NCBI GenBank assembly: GCA_003170655.1
Contig: PMYY01000131.1
Coordinates: 2,998 to 15,406, forward strand
Source: Nitrospiraceae bacterium
Lineage (GTDB): Bacteria; Nitrospirota; Thermodesulfovibrionia; Thermodesulfovibrionales; Dissulfurispiraceae
Direction of reading: 5' to 3'
Length of the DNA stretch: 12,409 bases
Part shown: one piece after another, positions 1 to 5,542 of the stretch
Position numbering within the stretch: position 1 is the stretch's first letter
How the letters are laid out: each line of letters starts with the position of its first letter
Notes under the pieces: model-generated
The model's database searches: none
What the model was told of the DNA's origin: nothing
Seen by the model: only the letters and a program-made list of their open reading frames with translations
Position numbers and translations under genes: made by a program

Positions 1-987
1 GCCGAGTATCTTGTCATGCCGCGGCAGCAGGCAGCCGCAGGGGCATTCGTCAGGCACTATTCGCGTCAGGTCTCTTGAGCGATAACGGATGAGAGGAGCC
101 CCCTCCTTTCGCAGAGTCGTGAAGACCATCTCGCCGATTTCGCCCGGCCCGACTGCCTTCAGCGTAACGGGGTCAAGGATTTCGAGGATGTAAAAGTCCG
201 CCCAGTAATGGACTCCGTTATTATATTTGCAACTCAGGCCTGTACCTGGCCCGTAAAGTTCGGTCAGGCCTGTGATGTCATAAACTTCTTCGATTCTTAG
301 CAGTTCCTTTATCTTGTTTTCCATCGCGGTGCTGGTCCGTTCAGCGCCCAGTATGATTTTACTGAGATTGATCTTGTCCTGCAGCCCGCGGCGGTGGACT
401 TCCTCGGCTAGGAGCAGCGCCATCGACGCCGTGGAGCAGACCACTGTGGCTTGCATGTCAACCAGGAATGTGCATTGAAGCTCCATGTTGCCCGGTCCTA
501 TCGGGATAGCAAGCGCACCGAACTTTTCGCAGCCGAGCTGGAACCCCACTCCCGCCGTCCATAATCCGTAGCCCACGCATATCTGCACGCGGTCTTCGCG
601 GGTCACACCCGCAAGCTCGTAGCACCTGCCAAACATATACGCCCAATCGTCTATATCTTTTTGGGTATATGAGAGGATCTTCCTTTTGCCCGTCGTGCCT
701 GAAGAAGAATGTATCCTGACGATGTCGGTGAAATCGGCCGCCCTGAGCGGAAATGGGTATTCATTCCTGAGGTCTTCCGCCGTGGTAAATGGCAGTAGCT
801 CGATGTCTCCGATACTTTTTATATCTTCCGGCCTGATCCCGGCCGCATTGAGGCGTTCCCTGTAAAATGCCGAGTGGGAATAGGCATGCCCTACGGTCCA
901 TTGCAAACCCTTTAACTGGTGCTCACTAAGCCCTTCCTTCATGCCGGCCAGAGGCGGAAATCTCAGGGGAGTAGATGCGATGTTCAT
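1..987 (-). CDS. paaK: Phenylacetate-CoA ligase family protein (partial, C-terminus beyond window)
   Basis: An AMP-forming ligase that activates phenylacetate or a related aryl/acyl acid with ATP and CoA; cytosolic. The open frame starts at ATG 985-987 and runs 329 codons to the left edge without a stop, so roughly the last quarter of a usual 430-residue PaaK is missing. Visible motifs are the nucleotide-binding loop SSSGTTGKRK, YGLWTAGVGFQLG (family form YGLFTGGLG), ELYGPGTG, the RYRSRDLTRI adenylation motif and a Cys-rich CPCGCLLPRHDKILG segment. The start overlaps the iorB stop in ATGA, and GAGG lies 7 bases upstream, so the genes are probably translationally coupled. Being the third gene after iorAB points to aryl-acetate/aryl-acetyl-CoA chemistry. 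The family includes ligases for other acids, so the exact substrate is not certain. Confidence 0.9.
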   Translation of the reverse strand, partial: MNIASTPLRFPPLAGMKEGLSEHQLKGLQWTVGHAYSHSAFYRERLNAAGIRPEDIKSIGDIELLPFTTAEDLRNEYPFPLRAADFTDIVRIHSSSGTTGKRKILSYTQKDIDDWAYMFGRCYELAGVTREDRVQICVGYGLWTAGVGFQLGCEKFGALAIPIGPGNMELQCTFLVDMQATVVCSTASMALLLAEEVHRRGLQDKINLSKIILGAERTSTAMENKIKELLRIEEVYDITGLTELYGPGTGLSCKYNNGVHYWADFYILEILDPVTLKAVGPGEIGEMVFTTLRKEGAPLIRYRSRDLTRIVPDECPCGCLLPRHDKILG

Positions 988-1556
988 ATTTTCGCCTCTT
1001 GTCCACGAAGCATTCCGAGGTCGAATGCATCCAGGGATGCCCGAAGGATTTTGTCGCGGCCAGCCATTTTTTGACAGAGGACCGCCCTGATATCGGCGGG
1101 GCTGCAGTATGGCCGATTGCCTATTCTTGAGAGGGACGAGAGAGCAAATCCTGTTAGAATGAGGTTAGCGGACTTTGGCTGTTGGATTTTCTTTGCCAAT
1201 GAAGCGGCATCTATGCTGATAACTTTCGCTGCTTCAGTGCCATCGGGCCGCAACACTGAATTAGCAATAACAATACCTCCATGAGCAAGGTAATAAAGAT
1301 GACCCTTCAGATTTTCCTCGTGCAGCAGCAGGAGCACATCAGCCTTGCCCGGCCTGATAAGCGGGCTCGAAAAGCCGCCCACCTTCAGGTGGGACATAAC
1401 TATGCCTCCGCGCTGAGCCATACCGTGGGTCTCTGCGGTCAAAACCGGTAGACCCTTATAGATAGCAGCTTCGGCAAGAAGCCGCGTGATGAAAAGGATG
1501 CCCTGGCCGCCTACCCCGCTGATAAGGATCTGCTGTTTTTCAGAAGATGAGTTCAC
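984..1556 (-). CDS. iorB: Indolepyruvate:ferredoxin oxidoreductase, beta subunit
   Basis: Small (gamma-type) subunit of the oxygen-sensitive enzyme that decarboxylates aryl pyruvates (from Trp, Phe, Tyr) to aryl-acetyl-CoA with ferredoxin as acceptor. The protein has about 190 residues, usual for IorB. It carries the family signatures ISGVGGQGI near the N-terminus and ETHGMAQRGG about 40 residues later, followed by the LIRPGKADVLLL segment. I choose the GTG at 1556 as start: it overlaps the iorA stop as GTGA, AGAGG sits just upstream, and the product then begins VNSSSEKQQILISG. A longer in-frame ATG at 1622 would place 22 unrelated residues inside the iorA ferredoxin domain. The 3' end overlaps the ligase start by four bases. 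Confidence 0.93.
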   Translation of the reverse strand: MNSSSEKQQILISGVGGQGILFITRLLAEAAIYKGLPVLTAETHGMAQRGGIVMSHLKVGGFSSPLIRPGKADVLLLLHEENLKGHLYYLAHGGIVIANSVLRPDGTEAAKVISIDAASLAKKIQQPKSANLILTGFALSSLSRIGNRPYCSPADIRAVLCQKMAGRDKILRASLDAFDLGMLRGQEAKI

Positions 1557-3370
1557 TGCACCTCTACCTTTTCTATCGCCTTCTTCGGGCAGACATGGAT
1601 ACATATGCCGCAGCCGCTGCACATTAGCTGATTGATCCTTGCCCTCTTGCCGGCTTGATCAAATTCTATGGCCGGGCATTCGAATTGCTTGATGCAGTAC
1701 GAACATCCGTCGCATGCTGAAGATACGGCGACGTCAATACGTTCCCGCTTCACCTCTTTCACGCGCTTATCGACAAGACAGGGCCGACGCGAAATCACAA
1801 CGGCAAGGCCTTTTTCCAGCGAGTGCCTGTGGGCCGATTTGAGAAGCTTCGTAAACCTTGGCATATTGTATGGGTCTCCGACCCGGCAGAACTTTACACC
1901 ACAGCTTTTGACGAGCCCTTCTATCGAAATCGAAGCTCGCGGGTTGCCGCAAGCATCTATCCCCGTGGCGGGAGTAGGCTGATTTCCGGTCATTGCTGTC
2001 GTAGAATTGTCGAGCACTACCAAGACAAATCGTGCGTCCTGGACAACGGCGTCAATCAGGGCGGGGACGCCAGCATGGAAAAAAGTAGAATCGCCGATGG
2101 TAGCAACTATGTCCGTATCCTTGCCGCTTAGCTTGAATGCCTGGTAAAAACCGGCCGCCTGGCTGATCGAGGCACCCATGCAGAGCGCCGTATCTATTGC
2201 GCCGAGATTCAGGCCTAGTGTGTAGCAGCCGATGTCGCTGGTATAGATGGCCCCGGGTACGGCCCTCTTTATCGCGAAGAAACTAGCACGGTGCGGGCAC
2301 CCGGCGCAGAGGCTCGGTTTGCGTCCGACGGTAGTGGGGATATTAAGCTCAGGCTGTGAAATCGCGCAAAATTTCGAAAGGATGCCTTCTATAACTTCCG
2401 GTAGTAGTTCTCCGGCAGCGGGTATGGCGCCATTTAGACGTCCCTTCACTTTGTGTCTGTCCGCTATCTGCATCTCGATGACGGGGGCGCTCTCTTCTAT
2501 CACGAGTATCCTTTCATATTTGCCGAGGATTTCTTCAATGAAAGCCGAATGCAGCGGGAACGGCTGGCTAACCTGATAGAGCGCAACGCTATTCAACAGC
2601 CCAAGATCGGCCATTATTTCCTGCGTATGGGCGACTGCAACGCCTGAGGTAATGACAGCTGTTGAAGATACCGTATCGGGGTTGAGAAGTCGCGGCTTTG
2701 TATCCTCGTTGGCAGCTATGGCAGACAGTTTCTCATTTAGTTTGGAATGGAGGAGATAGCGAAACTTGGGGGTTGCCGCCCACCTGGCAGGGTCTCTCTT
2801 GAACGCTGCTGCCCGATCCGAAGGCTTCACATCTTTCAATTCAACATCCTGGCCGCCGTGGCAGACTCTCGTGGTTGGCCTGAGCATTACCGGCACCTCG
2901 AATGCCTCCGAAAGTTTGTAAGCGAGCCCGACAAACTCCTTTGCCTGCTCAGGGCTGGCAGGGTCCAGCACCGGCACCTTCGCGAACATGGCCATCAAAC
3001 GGCTGTCCTGCTCCGTTTGCGAAGAGTGAGGTCCTGGGTCGTCTGCGCTTATAACGATGAACCCGCCTTTTGAGCCCATATAGGCGGCGCTCATCAACGG
3101 GTCCGATGCGACATTGAGACCAACCTGCTTCATGCTGACGACTGTGCGCAATCCCGCGATGCTACCGGCGTAAGCGATCTCAAATGCTATTTTTTCGTTT
3201 ATGGCCCACTGGATATGGATCGGCAGGGAGAGCTCCGTCTTCCATTTGACGACCCCAGGGAGGATCTCTGAGGCAGGCGTGCCCGGGTATGAAAGGGCCA
3301 TCGAACAGCCATTTTCCACAAGGCCTCGTGCCATGGCCTCATTTCCGATCATAAGTATACGGTTATTCAC
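1553..3370 (-). CDS. iorA: Indolepyruvate:ferredoxin oxidoreductase, alpha subunit
   Basis: Catalytic subunit that binds thiamine diphosphate and iron-sulfur clusters, converting aromatic 2-oxoacids plus CoA to aryl-acetyl-CoA, CO2 and reduced ferredoxin. It has 605 residues, normal for IorA. In order: an N-terminal pyrimidine-binding domain with LSYPGTPASEI (about 27-37) and MKQVGLNVASDP (80-91); SLCAGCPHR with Cys 355 and 358; the ThDP motif from GDST (426) to NSTTAMTGNQ (455-464); and a C-terminal 2x[4Fe-4S] ferredoxin domain with Cys 553, 556, 559, 565 and 584, 587, 590, 594. The start is GTG at 3370, giving MNNRILMIGNEAMARG, which matches the usual family N-terminus. Its Shine-Dalgarno is weak (GAG). 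A TTGACA promoter lies about 40 bases upstream, so this is the first gene of an iorA-iorB-paaK operon. Substrate preference cannot be read from sequence. Confidence 0.95.
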   Translation of the reverse strand: MNNRILMIGNEAMARGLVENGCSMALSYPGTPASEILPGVVKWKTELSLPIHIQWAINEKIAFEIAYAGSIAGLRTVVSMKQVGLNVASDPLMSAAYMGSKGGFIVISADDPGPHSSQTEQDSRLMAMFAKVPVLDPASPEQAKEFVGLAYKLSEAFEVPVMLRPTTRVCHGGQDVELKDVKPSDRAAAFKRDPARWAATPKFRYLLHSKLNEKLSAIAANEDTKPRLLNPDTVSSTAVITSGVAVAHTQEIMADLGLLNSVALYQVSQPFPLHSAFIEEILGKYERILVIEESAPVIEMQIADRHKVKGRLNGAIPAAGELLPEVIEGILSKFCAISQPELNIPTTVGRKPSLCAGCPHRASFFAIKRAVPGAIYTSDIGCYTLGLNLGAIDTALCMGASISQAAGFYQAFKLSGKDTDIVATIGDSTFFHAGVPALIDAVVQDARFVLVVLDNSTTAMTGNQPTPATGIDACGNPRASISIEGLVKSCGVKFCRVGDPYNMPRFTKLLKSAHRHSLEKGLAVVISRRPCLVDKRVKEVKRERIDVAVSSACDGCSYCIKQFECPAIEFDQAGKRARINQLMCSGCGICIHVCPKKAIEKVEVQ

Positions 3371-3414
3371 TGATTATCTCGTTCTTGCTTCAGAATTTAG
3401 AGCGCCGAATAGAT

Positions 3415-3444
3415 ATACTAAATTCAGCCGTAAGGGTCTGTCAA
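3415..3444 (-). promoter_or_regulatory. Sigma70-type promoter of the iorAB-paaK operon
   Basis: On the minus strand a perfect TTGACA (-35, 3439-3444) is separated by 18 bases from TAGTAT (-10, 3415-3420). The predicted start near 3408 leaves a leader of about 38 bases before the iorA GTG. It sits in the 83-base gap after the methyltransferase gene, which suggests iorAB-paaK can be transcribed independently. No operator was recognised. Confidence 0.6.
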
Positions 3445-3453
3445 CCTGCATGC

Positions 3454-4086
3454 TTATTTCCGGCCTGAGATCAGGAACACAGGGAATTCTTTCTTTCCTC
3501 CTCCCTCAATGTCCTTGATAATAACAGAAGCCGTCGTATCGCACACATCTGAATAACCGGCATCCCCAAGGAGTCTCTTCAGGCTCACCCGATCGAAACC
3601 CATGTGGTGTACGCCGGTATTGTCGCTGTGAAACGACCCATCTTCCGAGTCGAGATCGGCGAAGCATACCCGGCCTTGAGTCTTGAGAAGATCGTGCCAT
3701 AGCCTGAAAAGAGCAGCAGTATCCGGCACATGGTGCACCGTCATATTGCTTACGATCAGGTCGTACATGCCCGCCAAGCGTTTTCCCTTTTCGAAATCCA
3801 CTAACTGAGTCCGCACATTGTGAAGCCCTTGGTGTTTAATCTTATCTTCAAGAATGTTAATCATGCCTATTGAACTGTCAGCGCCGACGATATTTCCCAC
3901 GTGGGGCTGCAAGAGCAGCGTTACCAGTCCGGTGCCGCACCCGAAGTCGAGCACATCCATCTTTTTTGAAAGGTCAACAGTTTTCACTATCGCGTCGGCA
4001 ACATCCTGCGCAAGTTTAAGCCTCTGGGGCTTCTCGTCCCACTGTGCAGCTTCCTTATCAAAATCTCTTCTTTCTCCTGTTTTCAT
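3454..4086 (-). CDS. Class I SAM-dependent methyltransferase
   Basis: A soluble methyltransferase of the UbiE/Methyltransf_11-like group; the acceptor is unknown. With the start chosen here the protein has 210 residues. Motif I is DFGCGTG at about 47-53, the acidic ribose-contacting residue is D70 (VGADSS), and motif post-II is YDLIVSNMTVHHV at about 108-120, all typical of small-molecule Rossmann methyltransferases. The ATG at 4086 is preferred over an in-frame ATG at 4113 because GAGGGAG stands just in front of it, and because the upstream -10 element would make the longer form nearly leaderless. It is followed by the iorA promoter, so a functional link with the iorAB operon is not implied. 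Quinone, lipid or toxic-compound methylation are all possible. Confidence 0.85.
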   Translation of the reverse strand: MKTGERRDFDKEAAQWDEKPQRLKLAQDVADAIVKTVDLSKKMDVLDFGCGTGLVTLLLQPHVGNIVGADSSIGMINILEDKIKHQGLHNVRTQLVDFEKGKRLAGMYDLIVSNMTVHHVPDTAALFRLWHDLLKTQGRVCFADLDSEDGSFHSDNTGVHHMGFDRVSLKRLLGDAGYSDVCDTTASVIIKDIEGGGKKEFPVFLISGRK

Positions 4087-4088
4087 AT

Positions 4089-4095
4089 CTCCCTC
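4089..4095 (-). promoter_or_regulatory. Ribosome binding site deciding the methyltransferase start
   Basis: Minus-strand GAGGGAG. Counting from its GAGG, there are 5 bases to the ATG at 4086. The alternative ATG at 4113 has no comparable site. Confidence 0.55.
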
Positions 4096-4122
4096 AGTTC
4101 CCTGACCGGTCATATATGCACA

Positions 4123-4131
4123 ATTATATCA
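4123..4131 (-). promoter_or_regulatory. Extended -10 promoter of the methyltransferase gene
   Basis: Minus-strand TGATATAAT is a perfect TGn-TATAAT extended -10. No good -35 is visible at 16-18 bases, which is usual for this promoter class. The predicted start near 4116 gives a leader of about 30 bases to the ATG at 4086. The 12 bases ATGATATAATTG recur in front of the 5037-5399 gene. Confidence 0.5.
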
Positions 4132-4215
4132 TGCTTTGGTCGGCATGAATTCGGGCGTCTTGACAGAACCCGGGGCAACTTTATCCATCCCCTTCCGCAA
4201 TACCCGTAAAAACGA

Positions 4216-4244
4216 TTTACTTCGCTCTCAGAGTAAGATACAAT
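4216..4244 (+). promoter_or_regulatory. Sigma70-type promoter of the PilZ gene
   Basis: TTTACT (4216-4221), a 17-base spacer, then TACAAT (4239-4244; 5 of 6 consensus). The predicted start near 4251 leaves a leader of about 65 bases to the ATG at 4317. Together with the minus-strand -10 at 4123-4131 it makes 4114-4316 a divergent promoter region. Confidence 0.5.
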
Positions 4245-4302
4245 TACATTATGTTATGTTCAGGCGTGGTTTTTGTCTGATGATTGCGTATTACGCCTTG
4301 CT

Positions 4303-4310
4303 GGAGGGAG
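4303..4310 (+). promoter_or_regulatory. Ribosome binding site deciding the PilZ start
   Basis: GGAGGGAG lies 6 bases before the ATG at 4317 (9 bases when counted from GGAGG). It rules out the in-frame upstream ATG at 4284 as the main start. Confidence 0.65.
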
Positions 4311-4316
4311 AGTACT

Positions 4317-4595
4317 ATGCGCTTTTTCGAAAGTGGAATCAGTCAGAGATGGGATGATCCTTACGATGAAGAGAGATTTTGGCCGAGATTCAAATGCAAG
4401 GTGAACACTCAGATATCCGACGATTCCGGGGCCAAGTGGGATTGCGATATAATAGATGTGAGTGAAAGCGGCGTCTGTATCGTTACCTCTGCCAGACTCA
4501 AAAGGGGCAAGAGGGTAAGTATTGCAGAGCCGATGATGAAAGCTGGTGTTGTTTGGGTCAGGAACAACAAGGCTGGCCTTATGATTTACGATTAG
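4317..4595 (+). CDS. Single-domain PilZ protein (cyclic-di-GMP binding)
   Basis: A 92-residue protein that is essentially one PilZ domain, a receptor for cyclic di-GMP used in motility, exopolysaccharide and biofilm control. The two ligand-binding signatures are present: RxxxR as R-FWP-R in ERFWPRFKC near residues 20-25, and DxSxxG as DVSESG near the middle. The rest (VCIVTSARLKRGKRVSI, then GVVWVRNNKAGLMI) fits the PilZ beta-barrel. No second domain or signal peptide is visible, so it probably acts by binding a partner. It is the only plus-strand gene in the window, has its own promoter and a strong ribosome site, and no effector gene lies beside it. The PilZ call is firm from motifs; the target is unknown. 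Confidence 0.83.
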   Translation: MRFFESGISQRWDDPYDEERFWPRFKCKVNTQISDDSGAKWDCDIIDVSESGVCIVTSARLKRGKRVSIAEPMMKAGVVWVRNNKAGLMIYD

Positions 4596-4657
4596 TCTCC
4601 GACATATCCGCTATAAGGTCTTGATTCAATGAATCTTTCAAGGGAATCGATCTGTGC

Positions 4658-4846
4658 CTACTCAATTATCGTAATGCTGTGCCCGTTCTTGCAAAATATC
4701 TGGCCGCCCCTGGTACGCAGTTTAGTCTCTCCGCATTTGGTACACTTAATCATTGGTTTTTTTAACTGCTCCTTTATAGATAGAACTGCCCCTACACACA
4801 GGACCGTAACCCCCATCGTAAGCAATCCCATATTAGGCAGTACCAT
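4658..4846 (-). CDS. Small membrane protein with zinc-ribbon-like C-terminus
   Basis: I do not recognise a named family. The protein has 62 residues. Residues 3-23 (LPNMGLLTMGVTVLCVGAVL) form one likely transmembrane helix. A soluble tail carries CTKC (Cys 35, 38), then Cys 52 and His 56 in FCKNGH, a C-x2-C-x13-C-x3-H set able to hold zinc. Translation is well supported: GGGAGG stands 6 bases before the ATG at 4846. It converges with the PilZ gene and is not in an obvious operon. The small size means a chance frame cannot be fully excluded, but the ribosome site plus the ordered Cys/His set argue that it is real. Confidence 0.68.
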   Translation of the reverse strand: MVLPNMGLLTMGVTVLCVGAVLSIKEQLKKPMIKCTKCGETKLRTRGGQIFCKNGHSITIIE

Positions 4847-4869
4847 GTTGCGCCTCCCGGGTAATTATA

Positions 4870-5036
4870 AATACTCGTCTCAATACCCTTAATCTATTTA
4901 TACCCCATTATTGCGCTCCGGTATGTGATGACGCGCACAAATCAGCTGCGGAAGTTGGACGTTGAGCCGACCATGACTGCCGGGAATGGAGAATACCTCG
5001 GGGCCTTTCCACCATCCGGGTTAGGCACACCGAAGG
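4870..5036. other. Intergenic stretch without a recognised gene
   Basis: About 170 bases between two small minus-strand genes. It holds a short stem, GTTGG (4954-4958) with CCGAC (4967-4971), and a TATAAA-like minus-strand -10 at 4897-4902 that could serve the downstream 62-residue gene (leader about 44 bases). I could not match a known riboswitch, tRNA or terminator. Confidence 0.3.
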
Positions 5037-5399
5037 TTACAGATATTTTATAAGTATATCGTAGGCAACATCAGAGCATTCCGGAACGGAGCAGCCGTCA
5101 CAACCGATTTTCCCCTTTGACGCTGTCTTGCCGGTTTTGACCATAGAACTTATTATCTTTGTGAAATCAAAGTTGCCTTCTTCACACTCCGAGCACAGAC
5201 AATGCATCTTGAAAATGGCCGAACTGCCGGGATAAAAATTAACCGCTCGTGACAATGGTTCCAATACCCCTGTCTTGCTGTATGTCATACTGATAGCTAT
5301 TTTCTTAACTTTTGGGAAGAGTTCAGAAACTATGCCCGCGTCCAATTTTTGCTGCTTCCTTTCTGCCTTCGCCGCTGTCATTTTCGATCTGCGACTCAT
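5037..5399 (-). CDS. Hypothetical protein with two cysteine clusters
   Basis: A 120-residue protein that I cannot assign to a family. The first 20 residues are very basic (MSRRSKMTAAKAERKQQK). A central part follows (KVKKIAISMTYSKTG, then LEPLSRAVNFYPGSSAIFK). Two cysteine groups come next: C-x-C-x2-C at 67, 69, 72 and C-x2-C-x4-C at 100, 103, 108. Six cysteines so arranged suggest a metal or Fe-S site or a redox role; this is inference. The ATG at 5399 is chosen because a near-perfect GGGAGGAGGT precedes it; an in-frame ATG at 5426 lacks one. An extended -10 about 80 bases upstream suggests separate transcription from the TCA-like cluster. Confidence 0.78.
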   Translation of the reverse strand: MSRRSKMTAAKAERKQQKLDAGIVSELFPKVKKIAISMTYSKTGVLEPLSRAVNFYPGSSAIFKMHCLCSECEEGNFDFTKIISSMVKTGKTASKGKIGCDGCSVPECSDVAYDILIKYL

Positions 5400-5402
5400 A
5401 TT

Positions 5403-5412
5403 ACCTCCTCCC
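5403..5412 (-). promoter_or_regulatory. Strong ribosome binding site of the Cys-cluster gene
   Basis: Minus-strand GGGAGGAGGT, almost a full anti-Shine-Dalgarno complement, is 3 bases from the ATG at 5399 (6 from its AGGAG core). It fixes the start and predicts high expression. Confidence 0.7.
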
Positions 5413-5477
5413 AAGGCCTCTTTCAACAGGCAAGGGCTTCCATTCGTGTTTTTTATTACAAAAATCCTTCTTCGCCA

Positions 5478-5486
5478 ATTATATCA
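5478..5486 (-). promoter_or_regulatory. Extended -10 promoter of the Cys-cluster gene
   Basis: Minus-strand TGATATAAT, a perfect extended -10 with no clear -35. The predicted start near 5471 gives a leader of about 72 bases. The surrounding ATGATATAATTG is identical to the element before the methyltransferase gene. Confidence 0.5.
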
Positions 5487-5499
5487 TTCTCTCAAGAAT
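5486..5499. repeat. Inverted repeat in the promoter spacer (possible operator)
   Basis: Plus-strand ATTCT-CTCA-AGAAT is a perfect 5-base dyad with a 4-base centre, directly abutting the extended -10 at 5478-5486. The position would suit a repressor or activator site, but no cognate regulator gene is in the window. Confidence 0.3.
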
Positions 5500-5501
5500 T
5501 C

Positions 5502-5523
5502 GGCAGGCAAATAATCCTCTGCC
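5502..5523 (-). terminator. Weak hairpin after the ALS-like gene
   Basis: GGCAG (5502-5506) pairs with CTGCC (5519-5523), about 20 bases past the stop of the ALS-like gene. No T-run follows, so it is at best a weak or factor-assisted terminator, or an mRNA 3' end structure. Confidence 0.25.
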
Positions 5524-5542
5524 GTGCATACCCAACTTCGCG

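Noticed and set aside
4160..4187. Plus-strand TTGACA as a promoter for the PilZ gene
   Set aside because: The best -10 at 16-17 bases is TATCCA, only half matching; the TTTACT/TACAAT pair at 4216-4244 is stronger and closer.
4619..4641. Hairpin GATTC-AAT-GAATC as a bidirectional terminator between convergent genes
   Set aside because: The stem is short and AT-rich, and neither strand has a proper T-run after it.
4864..4869. Perfect minus-strand TATAAT before the 62-residue membrane protein gene
   Set aside because: A start 7 bases downstream would fall inside the gene's own Shine-Dalgarno, and no -35 is present; the TATAAA at 4897-4902 fits better.
4921..5036. Riboswitch or structured RNA in the 4.9-5.0 kb gap
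   Set aside because: Only one short stem is visible and no conserved core of a known class (cyclic-di-GMP, SAM, Moco, THF) could be matched by eye.
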